This document shows, one piece after another, positions 37,430-46,514 of a stretch of DNA of 64,000 bases. The translations under genes were made by a program, and so were the position numbers. The stretch's first letter is position 1. Each line of letters opens with the position of its first letter. The DNA lies in assembly GCA_016177795.1 (NCBI GenBank), contig JACOUM010000010.1, positions 62,001 to 126,000 of the forward strand, read 5' to 3'. The DNA comes from Nitrosomonadales bacterium (lineage in GTDB: Bacteria > Pseudomonadota > Gammaproteobacteria > Burkholderiales > Gallionellaceae). The notes under the pieces were generated by a model. That model saw only the letters and a program-made list of their open reading frames with translations, was not told the DNA's origin and did no database searches.

Positions 37430-38635
37430 TTATGGCTTGCCGTTTGCAGCAGGCGGAGTTGTCTTGCCTGCACCAAGACCGCCCACAGGGCGAGCGTCTG
37501 GCGGCGTACCCCTTGCGGGTGCTTCTGCCTGCGGTGCGCCGTTCACCGGCACCGGCTTGACGGGTGCGCCGGGGCGCGCCTTCTGCAGGCCGTTCACGAT
37601 GACCTGCTCGCCGCCCTTCAGGCCTTCGGCGACGATGAAGTCCGTGCCCGCCATGCCCCCGGTCTTCACCGGCAACGGTGCGGCTTTACCATCGGGGGTC
37701 ACGACCATCACGAACTGCCCCTGCGGATTGGCCTGCACGGCGCGCTGCGGCACGCGGATGGCGTTTTCCGCCAGCGCCTGCGGGAAGCGCAGGCGCACGA
37801 ACATGCCGGGCAGCAGCTCGCGTTGCGGATTGGGGAATTCGGCACGCAGGCTCACTGCGCCGGTGGTCGGGTCGACCGCCATGTCGGCGAAGAATATCTT
37901 GCCGGCTTTCGGATAGACGCTGCCGTCTTCCAGCAGCATTTCCACGCTGGCGGATTCGGCGCGCTTGAGCCTGCCGGCCTTGACGGCCTGCTTCAGGCGC
38001 AGCATGTCCGTGCCGGGCTGGGTGAAATTGACGTAGATCGGGTCGAGCTGCTCGATGGTCGCCAGCAGCGTGGCCTCGCCCCTGCCGACCAGCGCACCCT
38101 CGGTCACCAGCGCGCGGCCGATGCGCCCCGAGATCGCGGCGGGGACGCTGGCGTTTTCCAAATCCTCCTCGGCACGGATCAGCGCGGCTTCGGCCTGCAT
38201 AGCCTTGGCAGCGGCCAGATCGAATTCCTGCTGGCTGACCGCCTTGATTTTGAGCAATGGCGCGTATCGCTCGACGGTCTGGCGCGCGATCATCAGGTCG
38301 GCCCTGGCGGATTCGGCGGCAGCTTTATAAGTGCGCGCATCGATCTGGAACAGGGAGGTACCCGCCTTGACGTCGCTGCCTTCCTGAAACAGGCGCTTCT
38401 CGACCACGCCCTCGACCCGCGCGCGCACCTGCGCCGTGCGGTAAGCCTGCAAGCGCCCCGGCAGATCCTGCGTGAGCGTCGCGCTGCCGGCGGCAACCGT
38501 GATCACTTCCACCTCGGGCGGCGGCATCGCCGCACCCGGGTCTCCGGGTGCGGCAGATTTATCCTTCTCGCCGCAGCCCGCCAGCAGGGCGATCAGCAAG
38601 AATATTGGAGCGAATGGTTTTGCAAGGGTAGTCAT
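37430..38635 (-). CDS. RND efflux periplasmic adaptor (membrane fusion lipoprotein)
   Basis: This 401-residue adaptor links pump and outer-membrane channel. The ATG at 38635 (after CGAGG) gives a lipoprotein signal peptide, FAPIFLLIALLAGC. GRLQAYRTAQVRARVEGVVE is the split lipoyl/biotinyl-like domain, followed by a coiled coil with QAEAALIRAEEDLENA and a beta-barrel with ADMAVDPTTGAVSLRAEFPN. The C-terminal tail is rich in Pro and Ala. It is the first gene of the adaptor-pump-OMF-TetR operon. Confidence 0.94.
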   Translation of the reverse strand: MTTLAKPFAPIFLLIALLAGCGEKDKSAAPGDPGAAMPPPEVEVITVAAGSATLTQDLPGRLQAYRTAQVRARVEGVVEKRLFQEGSDVKAGTSLFQIDARTYKAAAESARADLMIARQTVERYAPLLKIKAVSQQEFDLAAAKAMQAEAALIRAEEDLENASVPAAISGRIGRALVTEGALVGRGEATLLATIEQLDPIYVNFTQPGTDMLRLKQAVKAGRLKRAESASVEMLLEDGSVYPKAGKIFFADMAVDPTTGAVSLRAEFPNPQRELLPGMFVRLRFPQALAENAIRVPQRAVQANPQGQFVMVVTPDGKAAPLPVKTGGMAGTDFIVAEGLKGGEQVIVNGLQKARPGAPVKPVPVNGAPQAEAPARGTPPDARPVGGLGAGKTTPPAANGKP

Positions 38636-38722
38636 GGGGAACCTCGAAAATTTACTGTGCAATTGCGCGCTGCTTGTCAGGTGTGGACGGTTGGTGGAGC
38701 GAATTATCGTGGGGCAAGCGTA

Positions 38723-38738
38723 TCAAACACCTGTTTGA
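38723..38738. promoter_or_regulatory. Palindrome upstream of the RND operon, likely TetR operator
   Basis: TCAAACACCTGTTTGA is a perfect 7-bp inverted repeat with a 2-bp centre, 88 bp upstream of the adaptor ATG. It lies in the only intergenic region preceding the operon. Assignment to the operon's TetR protein is inference. Confidence 0.55.
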
Positions 38739-38840
38739 AATACAACCGTCAGCCTCTTATTAATATGAAAAACTGGTAACATGTGTCGGCATCTGTCGAA
38801 AAAAATAAAAAACAGAGTAAACATCAAGGAGTGCGAATCC

Positions 38841-39074
38841 ATGCATATTGACTACAACGTATTGCTTGACGCTACGCGGGACGATTGTCCGATTCCGACC
38901 ATCAGAACCAAGGAAATGCTTGACGAGATGGTCGCCGGGACGGTTTTGAAGGTTGTCACCAGCAAAGAAGGAACGGTCAGAAACTTACGGACATTCGTGA
39001 ATAACAATCACTGTGAATTGGTGTGCGAAACCAGAGCCACAGAAGGTTTTCACTTCTATATCAAGAAGCTCTAG
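38841..39074 (+). CDS. TusA-family sulfurtransferase-like protein
   Basis: This 77-residue protein has the TusA/SirA fold signature: DATRDDCPIPTIRTKEML, in which the Cys of CPxP is the sulfur-carrying residue. VAGTVLKVVTSKEGTVRNL and a C-terminal beta strand FHFYIKKL complete the fold. AAGGAG precedes the ATG at 38841 by 9 bp. TusA-like proteins pass persulfide sulfur to tRNA, molybdenum cofactor or sulfur-oxidation systems; which one cannot be told here. Its stop codon overlaps the first bases of the MITE. Confidence 0.88.
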   Translation: MHIDYNVLLDATRDDCPIPTIRTKEMLDEMVAGTVLKVVTSKEGTVRNLRTFVNNNHCELVCETRATEGFHFYIKKL

Positions 39075-39350
39075 GGAGCCTCTGATCAAGTCCGCCATGA
39101 ACCGCGTTGCTAACAAAAACTGGATGATCGCAAGGCGCGCGACGCAGGTCGTAGTTATTCTACGATGCCAAGGAGCGCAACACCGCGAGCGCCAGTTTTT
39201 GTTGCAACCCTTTAGGGCATTGGCTTTGCGGGCGATCTGCGGCATCAGGCTCCTGGCGAAGGGAATGACCATTCGCTTCGTCGCCTTCCTTGCATCTCAT
39301 CCCGCAAAGCCGAATGCGCGGCCATGTGGGGCTTGATCAGAGGCTCCCTA
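39072..39350. mobile_element. MITE-like element with 17-bp perfect TIRs and TA duplication
   Basis: GGGAGCCTCTGATCAAG (39074-39090) and its exact complement CTTGATCAGAGGCTCCC (39332-39348) bound 275 bp. Imperfect matching continues inward to CATG. A TA lies on each side (39072-39073 and 39349-39350), like the TA target duplication of IS630/Tc1-type transposition. There is no transposase. The interior carries a CAAGGCGC...GCAACAC hairpin (39131-39190) also found at 58807 and 61491. It fills the gap between the TusA-like gene and the phosphotransferase gene. Confidence 0.82.
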
Positions 39351-39414
39351 ATTCTGATCCAAACAGTTTTTGTGCCTGCTTTGCCGCACTGTCGCAGTTC
39401 AGCATTTCACCAAG

Positions 39415-40947
39415 TCAAGTTGAAGGAACCGGATAGATGGTCGTTACGGACAGCTCGTCCGCATCCAGCGGTTGGGCGGTTTCGATCTGCCGTTGCAGGA
39501 CGCGCAGGTCCGCTTCCGAAGCATCCTTTCCCTGTGTGCTGCGCAGGCTGATGCGTTGGCGCAAGGCGGCGTGATCCGCCCGGAGGTCCAGTATCCGGAA
39601 CGGCACCCCGCGGCGTTGGGCGAGGTCACGGAACAGGTCACGCTGCCAGCGTGCGAGACAGGCGGCATCGACGATCACCGGCCAGCCTGCGTCCAGCAAG
39701 CCTTCCGCCAGCCGTGCCAGCTGTTCGTAGGTGTGCCGGCTGGCATGCTGTGTGTACAACCCCTGTTTCACCCCGCTGCCGCTGTGCGCCAGCGCGCCGA
39801 GGCCGGCCAGCCGTTTGCGCTCCACGTCGGAGCGCAGGCGGATCATGCCCTGTTCCTGTAACAGTGACTGGGTGAGCGTGGTCTTGCCGGAGCCGGACAG
39901 CCCGTGCGTAATCCAGAGTTGCAGCGGCACGCTTCCGGTCAGGCTTTCGGCGAGTTGCAGGCAGGAGATGACTTCGGCGCGGCCGGCTGCATCATTGCCG
40001 TTGCCGGTTTGTCCGCTGCGCAAGGCCGCTACCTTGGCGCGCACCAGGGAGCGGTACACCGCGTAATAGCGCAGCAGCGCCATGCCCGCATAATCGCCGC
40101 TGGCCTCCAGCCAGGCATTGAGAAAGCGCATGGCCAGGCCGTTGCGCTGCCGATGCAGCAGGTCCATGAAGCAGAACGCGACCTCCGAGATCACGTCGAT
40201 CCAGCGCAATGCCGGGCTGAATTCGATGCAGTCGAAAATCAGCAGTTGTCCGTCCACCCAGGCCAGGTTGCCCAGATGCAGGTCGCCGTGGCATTCGCGC
40301 ACCCAGCCGTTGCGTTTGCGCTCGCGCATCAGCGGCGCGAGGCGTTCATGTTCGGCGCTGCTCCAGCTCTGCAAGACCGTCAGACGCCGGACTTCCGCCG
40401 TGTCGCGCAGCCGGGCAAAGAGAAGCTGAAAATTTTCCGCGACCGGCCGCGAGATTTTGTCCGGCCCGCCCCACGGGCTGGCAGCGGAAGCGCTGGCGCA
40501 TTCCGTGAGATGGAATTGCGCCAGCCGCGCGGCGAGTTGGTCGATCTGTTCGATACCCAGCTCGCCGCGTTCATCCAGGCGATCCAGCGTGGCATCCGGC
40601 GGAAACTGGCGCATTTGCACGGCGTATTCGATGGGTTCGCTTTGGTTGCTGATATGCGGGCCGTTGATATGCGGCGCAGCCTGGCTGCCGGTGATGGCAA
40701 CCACGCCGAGATAAGTTTCCGCCGCCAGCCGCCGGTTCAGCCGCACTTCCTCGGCGCAAGCCTGCTTGCGTTGCGCCAGCGTGCTGAAATCCAGAAAGCC
40801 CAGATTCAGCGGCTTCTTGATCTTGTAGGCGTATTCGCCGGTGAGCAATACCCAGGAAATATGCGTCTCGATCAACCGCACCTGCTTCACCGCGTGCTCA
40901 TAGCAGGACGGGTCGGTCAGCAGCGCGCGGATCAGCGGCGGCGTCAT
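39415..40947 (-). CDS. Aminoglycoside-phosphotransferase-like / ATP-binding kinase fusion
   Basis: This 510-residue two-domain protein is a recognised architecture of unknown role. The N-terminal half (to about 330) is an APH-like kinase with ECHGDLHLGNLAW (catalytic loop) and IFDCIEFSP. The C-terminal half has a P-loop, THGLSGSGKTTLTQSLL, followed by RLRSDVERKRL, as in small-molecule kinases. The ATG at 40947 overlaps the rsmI stop by 4 bp, so it is the second gene of an rsmI operon. The physiological substrate is unknown; antibiotic resistance is not implied. Confidence 0.85.
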   Translation of the reverse strand: MTPPLIRALLTDPSCYEHAVKQVRLIETHISWVLLTGEYAYKIKKPLNLGFLDFSTLAQRKQACAEEVRLNRRLAAETYLGVVAITGSQAAPHINGPHISNQSEPIEYAVQMRQFPPDATLDRLDERGELGIEQIDQLAARLAQFHLTECASASAASPWGGPDKISRPVAENFQLLFARLRDTAEVRRLTVLQSWSSAEHERLAPLMRERKRNGWVRECHGDLHLGNLAWVDGQLLIFDCIEFSPALRWIDVISEVAFCFMDLLHRQRNGLAMRFLNAWLEASGDYAGMALLRYYAVYRSLVRAKVAALRSGQTGNGNDAAGRAEVISCLQLAESLTGSVPLQLWITHGLSGSGKTTLTQSLLQEQGMIRLRSDVERKRLAGLGALAHSGSGVKQGLYTQHASRHTYEQLARLAEGLLDAGWPVIVDAACLARWQRDLFRDLAQRRGVPFRILDLRADHAALRQRISLRSTQGKDASEADLRVLQRQIETAQPLDADELSVTTIYPVPST

Positions 40948-41810
40948 TCAGGCGGTTTTTTCATCTGCAACGCAAGCTGATACAGCTCGCCGCGTTTGGC
41001 GCCGGTGATTTGTGTGGCGAGCCGCACCGCCTGCTTGAGCGGCAATTCTTCGAGCAGCAGCGATAATGTGTTCAGCGTTTCGCTGGACAGGCCGGATTGT
41101 GGCTGCGCGGCCGAGACCAGCAGCACGAATTCGCCGCGCTGGTTGTTCGGGTCGCTGTGCAGCCAGTCCAGTGCCGCGCCCAATGTGCAGCGGTGGATGT
41201 TCTCGAATAGCTTGGTAATCTCGCGCGCGAAGACGATCTCGCGCTCCGCGCCGAACACGGCTTGCAGATCGGCGGCACATTCGACGATGCGGTGCGGCGC
41301 TTCGTAGAAAACCAGGGTGGCCGCCGCATCGCGCAAGCCTTCGAGCGCGCGGCGGCGCGCGGCGGATTTATTGGGCAGGAATCCGTAAAAGAAGAAATGC
41401 GGTTCGGCCAGCCCCGCCGCCGACAAGGCGGCCATCGCCGCGCTCGCGCCGGGAATCGGGATGACGCGCAGGCCTGCCTCAAGCACCGCCTGCACCAGCA
41501 ATGCGCCGGGATCGCTGATGGCCGGGGTGCCGGCATCGCTGACAAAGGCCACGCTCTGTCCGGCCTGCAGCAGCGCGACGATTTTTTCCGCCGCGCCGCG
41601 CTCATTGTGCTGGTGCACCGCCATCAGCCGGTTCGCGCTGATGCCGTGATGGGTCAGCAGATGCGCGGTATTGCGCGTATCTTCCGCCGCGACCACGTCT
41701 GCTGCCGCCAATACATCCAGCGCACGCAGCGTAATATCACGCAAGTTTCCAATCGGCGTGGCAACTACATATAATGCAGCCTCCGGTTTTTGTGGATGTT
41801 CGCTATGCAA
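40944..41810 (-). CDS. rsmI: 16S rRNA (cytidine-1402 2'-O)-methyltransferase RsmI
   Basis: RsmI 2'-O-methylates C1402 in the ribosomal P site. The 288-residue protein has the tetrapyrrole-methylase fold: LYVVATPIGNLRDITLRAL, AAEDTRNTAHLL and SDAGTPAISDPG. No ATG precedes this conserved start, so TTG at 41810 is the best start. That TTG overlaps the 5' end of the divergent lpoA-like gene. The rsmI-lpoA-yraN-diaA-dolP block matches E. coli order. Confidence 0.95.
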   Translation of the reverse strand: MHSEHPQKPEAALYVVATPIGNLRDITLRALDVLAAADVVAAEDTRNTAHLLTHHGISANRLMAVHQHNERGAAEKIVALLQAGQSVAFVSDAGTPAISDPGALLVQAVLEAGLRVIPIPGASAAMAALSAAGLAEPHFFFYGFLPNKSAARRRALEGLRDAAATLVFYEAPHRIVECAADLQAVFGAEREIVFAREITKLFENIHRCTLGAALDWLHSDPNNQRGEFVLLVSAAQPQSGLSSETLNTLSLLLEELPLKQAVRLATQITGAKRGELYQLALQMKKPPE

Positions 41811-43100
41811 CGCATACCTCTTTCATCTGTTGTCTGGTTACCGATTCTACTCGCACTGCATGCCTGCACCGCCACGGTACCGCATACGCCGGGCGCTGCA
41901 AAGCCCGCCATTGTCAAGGCTGAGCAAATTGAAAAGACTGTGGCCGCTGCGGCGGGCGGTGAAACGCCCGAGTTGCCTTTGCAAGGCAGCATGGCAATCA
42001 TGCCGATTGAAGTGGAGACCAGGGAGCTGGCGCCTCTTGCGGCTGACGCTGATGAGCGCTTGCCGCTGGTGCGGGGCGACGAAGAGCCTGCGCCGCATAT
42101 TGCGCTGTTGCTGCCGCTGAAATCGGCGGCTTTCAACGCTGTATCCGAGGTGGTGCTGCAGGGATTCATGGCGGCCGCCAATGCGGAGGCGCAGGGATTA
42201 TCAGGAGAATTGCCGGTACGCATCTATGGCAGCCTTGACGAAAGTAATGACATTGTTGCGCTGTATCGCCAGGCAATCGCCGCCGGCGCGCAAGCGGTGG
42301 TGGGGCCGTTGACGCGCATCGGCGTCGGCGTGCTGGCGGCAGAGCAGAATATTCCCGTGCCGACTCTGGCACTGAACGTTGCAGAGGGGCGATACGCCAA
42401 CCGGTTGTATTTTTTTGGCATGATGGTGGAAGACGAGGCGCGGCGGGTCGCGCACCTGGCCTGGCAGCAGGGGTTGCATCAGGCTATCGTCATTGTTACC
42501 CAGGCGCAACTGGCCCGGCGCCTGCAGTTCGCCTTTGAAGAAGAATGGCTCGGCTTGGGCGGGACGATTCTGCGCCAGATCGAATTTAACGGCGATTCCG
42601 CAGTATTGGCAGATATTACCGACCTGCCTGACACGGTGGTATTCCTTGCCGCCGATGCTGAAAAAGCGCGTCTGATCCGCCCCTATCTGCTGAACCAGTT
42701 GCCGATTTACGCCACTTCGCGGATATTTCTGGGGAACAACGAGACGCTCATCAATTACGACCTGAACGGCATCCGTTTTGTCGATATGCCGTGGTTGCTG
42801 CAGGCCGACCACCCGGCGGTGATGGTCTATCCGCATGCCGACCTGCCGCTTTCCGCCGACCATGAGCGGTTTTATGCGTTGGGTATAGACGCATTCCGCC
42901 TGATCCGGCTGTTGCTGAACAGGGTTGACGCCAATCTGCTGCTGGATGGCGTAAGCGGCGACATACGGCTTAACGGGCACACCTTCCAGCGTATGGCGAT
43001 GCCGGCAATGCTTGTGCAGGGGCAGGCGCAATCCCGCAACGGCCGGGACGTTCCCGTCCAGCAGGTATTTCCCGACCAGACCATCGACACCCGTGAATGA
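41805..43100 (+). CDS. lpoA: LppC/LpoA-family penicillin-binding protein activator lipoprotein
   Basis: The ATG at 41805 gives a 431-residue lipoprotein with lipobox LLALHAC. It has a low-complexity N-terminal linker (about 25-95) and then a periplasmic-binding-protein-like LppC domain (HIALLLPLKSAAFNAVSEVV, VVGPLTRIGVG). E. coli LpoA activates PBP1A; here the long N-terminal TPR domain of enteric LpoA is missing, so the interaction may differ. It is divergent from rsmI with overlapping starts, and overlaps yraN by 8 bp. Confidence 0.85.
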   Translation: MQRIPLSSVVWLPILLALHACTATVPHTPGAAKPAIVKAEQIEKTVAAAAGGETPELPLQGSMAIMPIEVETRELAPLAADADERLPLVRGDEEPAPHIALLLPLKSAAFNAVSEVVLQGFMAAANAEAQGLSGELPVRIYGSLDESNDIVALYRQAIAAGAQAVVGPLTRIGVGVLAAEQNIPVPTLALNVAEGRYANRLYFFGMMVEDEARRVAHLAWQQGLHQAIVIVTQAQLARRLQFAFEEEWLGLGGTILRQIEFNGDSAVLADITDLPDTVVFLAADAEKARLIRPYLLNQLPIYATSRIFLGNNETLINYDLNGIRFVDMPWLLQADHPAVMVYPHADLPLSADHERFYALGIDAFRLIRLLLNRVDANLLLDGVSGDIRLNGHTFQRMAMPAMLVQGQAQSRNGRDVPVQQVFPDQTIDTRE

Positions 43101-43425
43101 CGGCACGCAGGCTGAACAGCGGGCAGCGCAATACTTGCAGCAGCACGGCCTGAAGCCGGTCGCGCAAAACTACCGCAGCCGTTTCGGCGAAATCGACCTG
43201 ATTATGCGGGATGGCGCGACGCTGGTGTTCATCGAGGTACGCCTGCGACGCAATGCGAATTTCGGCGGCGCGGCGGCCAGCATCGACGCGCGCAAACAGC
43301 AGCGCATCATTCGCACCGCGCAGCAATATCTTGCCGGCCTCGCACACACCCCGCCGTGCCGCTTCGATGCCGTGCTGATGGATGACAATGGCGTGCAGTG
43401 GCTCAGGAATGCGTTCGAAGCCTGA
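43093..43425 (+). CDS. yraN: UPF0102 protein YraN
   Basis: This 110-residue endonuclease-like protein of unknown role has the family motifs AQYLQQHGLKPVAQNYRSRF, GEIDLIMRDG and LVFIEVRLR, i.e. the D-E-x-K arrangement of a restriction-like fold. The GTG at 43093 overlaps the lpoA stop. A frame extending further upstream inside lpoA is rejected. It is immediately followed by a small repeat element whose terminal repeat starts one base after the stop. Confidence 0.92.
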   Translation: MNDGTQAEQRAAQYLQQHGLKPVAQNYRSRFGEIDLIMRDGATLVFIEVRLRRNANFGGAAASIDARKQQRIIRTAQQYLAGLAHTPPCRFDAVLMDDNGVQWLRNAFEA

Positions 43426-43564
43426 AGACCTTTGCACAACTACTGCGCTCGGTGATGCATCGTCGGAAAACGGTTCAAAATCCTCATGTATAAACACATA
43501 CACTGCGGTTTTTCACCGCCTTCCTCCTCGCCTGACCATCGCTCGTGACGCTGTACAAAGGTCT
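43426..43564. mobile_element. Small non-coding element with 13-bp terminal inverted repeats
   Basis: AGACCTTTGCACA (43426-43438) and TGTACAAAGGTCT (43552-43564) are inverted repeats with one mismatch. The interior carries CTACTGCGC and AATCCTCATGTA...TACACTGCGG, also present at 2470-2545. There is no coding capacity. It begins directly after the yraN stop. Confidence 0.65.
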
Positions 43565-43596
43565 TTGGGCATGAATTTGTAAACTATTCAGGTTAA

Positions 43597-44217
<621 letters not shown>

Positions 44218-44219
44218 AT

Positions 44220-44783
44220 ATGCGTATTGTTTCCCTGCTGTTGATCGTACTCGTATCGGGATCGCTGCAAGGCTGTTTCCCGGTCGTCGCCGGCGGTGTC
44301 GGAGTTGGTGTCATGATGGCGCAGGACAGGCGCACCAGCGGAGCGTATGTCGAAGACCAGGCAATTGAAACCAAGGCATTCGATCGCATCGGCAAGCAGT
44401 ATAAAGATGTGCATGTGAATGTCACCAGCTTCAACCGCAACGTGCTGATCAGCGGCGAAGTGCAGAGCGAAGCGGTAAAAGCCGAAATCGGCAGGCTGGT
44501 CTCCGGCATCGAGAACGTGCGCAACGTGAGCAATGAGCTGATTATTTCCGGCCCCAGCTCGCTGACTTCGCGCAGCAGCGACAGCCTGATTACCTCGGAT
44601 GTGAAGCTGCGCTTCGTGCAGGACAAACGTTTCGATGCTGATCATGTCAAGGTGGTCACGGAAAATGGCACGGTATTTCTGATGGGCATTGTCAAACGCG
44701 CCGAAGCCGATGCCGCCACCGAGGTTGCCAGCATGACCGGCGGTGTGCAGCGTGTGGTCAAGCTGTTCGAATACCTCGACTAG
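44220..44783 (+). CDS. dolP: BON-domain lipoprotein DolP (YraP)
   Basis: This 187-residue outer-membrane lipoprotein has a signal peptide and lipobox ([10 protein letters not shown]) and two BON domains (about 50-115 and 120-187): [20 protein letters not shown] and [20 protein letters not shown]. DolP supports outer-membrane integrity and BAM function in E. coli. The second ATG (44220) is preferred because AGGAG lies 7 bp upstream; the first, at 44214, is too close to it. The diaA-dolP order matches E. coli. Confidence 0.92.
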   Translation: MRIVSLLLIVLVSGSLQGCFPVVAGGVGVGVMMAQDRRTSGAYVEDQAIETKAFDRIGKQYKDVHVNVTSFNRNVLISGEVQSEAVKAEIGRLVSGIENVRNVSNELIISGPSSLTSRSSDSLITSDVKLRFVQDKRFDADHVKVVTENGTVFLMGIVKRAEADAATEVASMTGGVQRVVKLFEYLD

Positions 44784-44785
44784 GG

Positions 44786-45268
44786 ATGTATCCCGCGCCC
44801 GTCTTCGAGCACAAGCTATGCCAGCCGGAGCATTTCGCCGCGCGGGTTGCCGCGTTGCCGCGCCCGCTGGTGTTCACCAACGGCTGTTTCGACATCTTGC
44901 ATCGCGGCCATGTGACCTATCTTGCGCAGGCGCGCGCGCTGGGCGCGGCGCTGGTCGTCGGCGTGAACAGCGATGCCTCGGTGAGGCGTCTGGGCAAAGA
45001 CGCCGACAGGCCGGTCAACCCGTTGCCTGACCGCATGGCGGTGCTGGCCGCGCTGGAATCGGTCGGCATGGTCGTGCCCTTTGATGAAGACACGCCGCTG
45101 AGCCTGATTCTCGCCTGCCGCCCCGATGTGCTGGTGAAAGGCGGTGACTGGCAGATTGAAGATATTGTTGGCGCGCGCGAAGTGCAAGGCTGGGGCGGCG
45201 CGGTGCACAGCATCCCGTTTCAGCATGAACGTTCCACCACCGCGCTATTGAACAAAATTCGCGCGTGA
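44786..45268 (+). CDS. rfaE2: D-glycero-beta-D-manno-heptose 1-phosphate adenylyltransferase
   Basis: This 160-residue enzyme forms ADP-heptose for LPS inner core. The nucleotidyltransferase motif is [16 protein letters not shown] near residue 31, followed by [13 protein letters not shown] and LVKGGDW. It is the stand-alone C-terminal domain of HldE (RfaE2/HldC), as in many betaproteobacteria; the kinase RfaE1 is not in the window. It begins 2 bp after the dolP stop. Confidence 0.94.
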   Translation: MYPAPVFEHKLCQPEHFAARVAALPRPLVFTNGCFDILHRGHVTYLAQARALGAALVVGVNSDASVRRLGKDADRPVNPLPDRMAVLAALESVGMVVPFDEDTPLSLILACRPDVLVKGGDWQIEDIVGAREVQGWGGAVHSIPFQHERSTTALLNKIRA

Positions 45269-45284
45269 TGAGCGAGTTGGCAGG

Positions 45285-45400
45285 TGCCCTTCTCCCGTGG
45301 ACGGGAGAAGGGTTGGGATGAGGGACGCAATCAATTGCAGGCTTTTTCATAAGCGACCATCCCTCACCCTAGCCCTCTCCCGCTTGCGGGAGAGGGAATG
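45285..45400. repeat. Composite REP/BIME-like element
   Basis: Two perfect hairpins are present: CCCTTCTCCCGT (45287-45298) with ACGGGAGAAGGG (45301-45312), and CCCTCTCCCGC (45373-45383) with GCGGGAGAGGG (45386-45396). Their flanks GGGATGAGGGA and TCCCTCACCCT are also inverted, so the pair forms a composite palindrome. It lies between rfaE2 and ubiE. Related hairpins occur at 28181 and inside hemW. Confidence 0.8.
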
Positions 45401-45465
45401 AGTCAGCACTCCAACACGTAGCAGTGGCGCAGTTTATTTTGCAGGGCATTATTAGGAGTATGAAC

Positions 45466-46197
45466 ATGGCTGAAACCCACTTTGGTTTTGAAACCGTCAC
45501 CGAGGAAGAAAAAGCCAAACGCGTCGCCGGCGTGTTCGACTCGGTCGCCGATAAATACGACGTGATGAACGACCTGATGTCCGTCGGGCTGCATCGCTTG
45601 TGGAAGCGCTTCGCGGTCGGCGTCAGCGGCGTGCGCGCCGGACAGCGCGTGCTGGATGTGGCGGGCGGTTCGGCGGATCTGTCGCGGCTGTTTCTGAAAA
45701 AGGTCGGCAGCAGCGGCCAGGTCGTGCTCACCGACATCAATAACGCGATGCTGCGCGTCGGGCGCGACCGCCTGCTCGACGAAGGCATCGTCACGCCCAT
45801 TGCGCAATGCGATGCCGAGCGCATTCCTTTCCCCGATAATTATTTCGATTGCGTCAGCATCGCCTTCGGCCTGCGCAACGTCACGCACAAGGATGCCGCG
45901 CTGCGCGAGATGCGCCGCGTGCTCAAACCGGGCGGGCGGCTGATCGTGCTGGAATTTTCCAAAGTGTGGAAACCGCTGGAGCCGCTCTACGACGCCTATT
46001 CGTTCAAGCTGCTGCCCAGGATCGGCGAACTCGTCGCCGGCGATGCCGACAGCTACCGCTACCTCGCCGAATCCATCCGCATGCACCCGGGCCAGGAAGA
46101 GCTGAAGAAAATGATGGAAGCAGCAGGGCTGGAGCGCGTCGAATACTTCAACCTGACCGGCGGCGTAGTGGCGGTGCATCGGGGATACAAGTTTTGA
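45466..46197 (+). CDS. ubiE: Ubiquinone/menaquinone C-methyltransferase UbiE
   Basis: UbiE methylates the quinone ring in ubiquinone (and menaquinone) synthesis. The ATG at 45466 gives 243 residues, with AGGAG 7 bp upstream; an ATG at 45460 is too close to it. [20 protein letters not shown] is the family N-terminus, [12 protein letters not shown] the SAM motif I, and [20 protein letters not shown] the post-I region. No ubiB or ubiJ neighbour is seen. Confidence 0.96.
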   Translation: MAETHFGFETVTEEEKAKRVAGVFDSVADKYDVMNDLMSVGLHRLWKRFAVGVSGVRAGQRVLDVAGGSADLSRLFLKKVGSSGQVVLTDINNAMLRVGRDRLLDEGIVTPIAQCDAERIPFPDNYFDCVSIAFGLRNVTHKDAALREMRRVLKPGGRLIVLEFSKVWKPLEPLYDAYSFKLLPRIGELVAGDADSYRYLAESIRMHPGQEELKKMMEAAGLERVEYFNLTGGVVAVHRGYKF

Positions 46198-46260
46198 CGG
46201 GTGTGTTTGCACCGCGAAGCACACGAAGGTAAACACAAAAATGGATCAACGGAAGCAACG

Positions 46261-46470
46261 ATGAGTTCCTGGGGATGCCCGCATGAACGGAATGGCAAAT
46301 GCGCGCGCGTCAACGACCTGCCCTGTGATCCGGGCATGAAGGGTTGCGTGCTGTTCGGGCGTTTTGTCTGGGCGGACGCGGGCAAGAACCGTCCCGCCGC
46401 AGGGTGGGGCGGCAATGAAGCGGAACCGCCGCAACCCGAATCGCCGGACAAACCGGATCGCGGTGAATAA
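46261..46470 (+). CDS. Small cysteine-containing protein
   Basis: This 69-residue protein reads MSSWGCPHERNGKCARVNDL and then PCDPGMKGCVLFGRF, ending in a Pro/Glu-rich tail. Four Cys (6, 14, 22, 29) plus His8 suggest a metal site. The function is unknown. The Cys spacing, a non-random tail and an intrinsic terminator right after the stop argue that it is real. A TIR-like repeat fragment (AAGCACACGAAGG) lies just upstream. Confidence 0.65.
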   Translation: MSSWGCPHERNGKCARVNDLPCDPGMKGCVLFGRFVWADAGKNRPAAGWGGNEAEPPQPESPDKPDRGE

Positions 46471-46493
46471 AAAAGCCCGCCGAAGCGGGCTTT
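46469..46493 (-). terminator. Bidirectional intrinsic terminator
   Basis: AAAGCCCGC (46472-46480) and GCGGGCTTT (46485-46493) pair around CGAA. The minus strand continues with TTTTTT, so it ends the pilin transcript; the plus strand has TTTG and may end the small cysteine protein transcript. Confidence 0.85.
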
Positions 46494-46514
46494 GTCACGC
46501 CGGGTGAATTTGTA

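Noticed and set aside
36509-38779. 756-codon open frame antisense to the RND pump and adaptor
   Set aside because: It mirrors two well-supported genes on the other strand. The product is a low-complexity Arg/His/Asp-rich sequence with no recognisable domain.
39415-40947. Antibiotic-resistance aminoglycoside phosphotransferase
   Set aside because: The APH-like domain is fused to a P-loop kinase in a housekeeping rsmI operon, so a resistance role is not supported.
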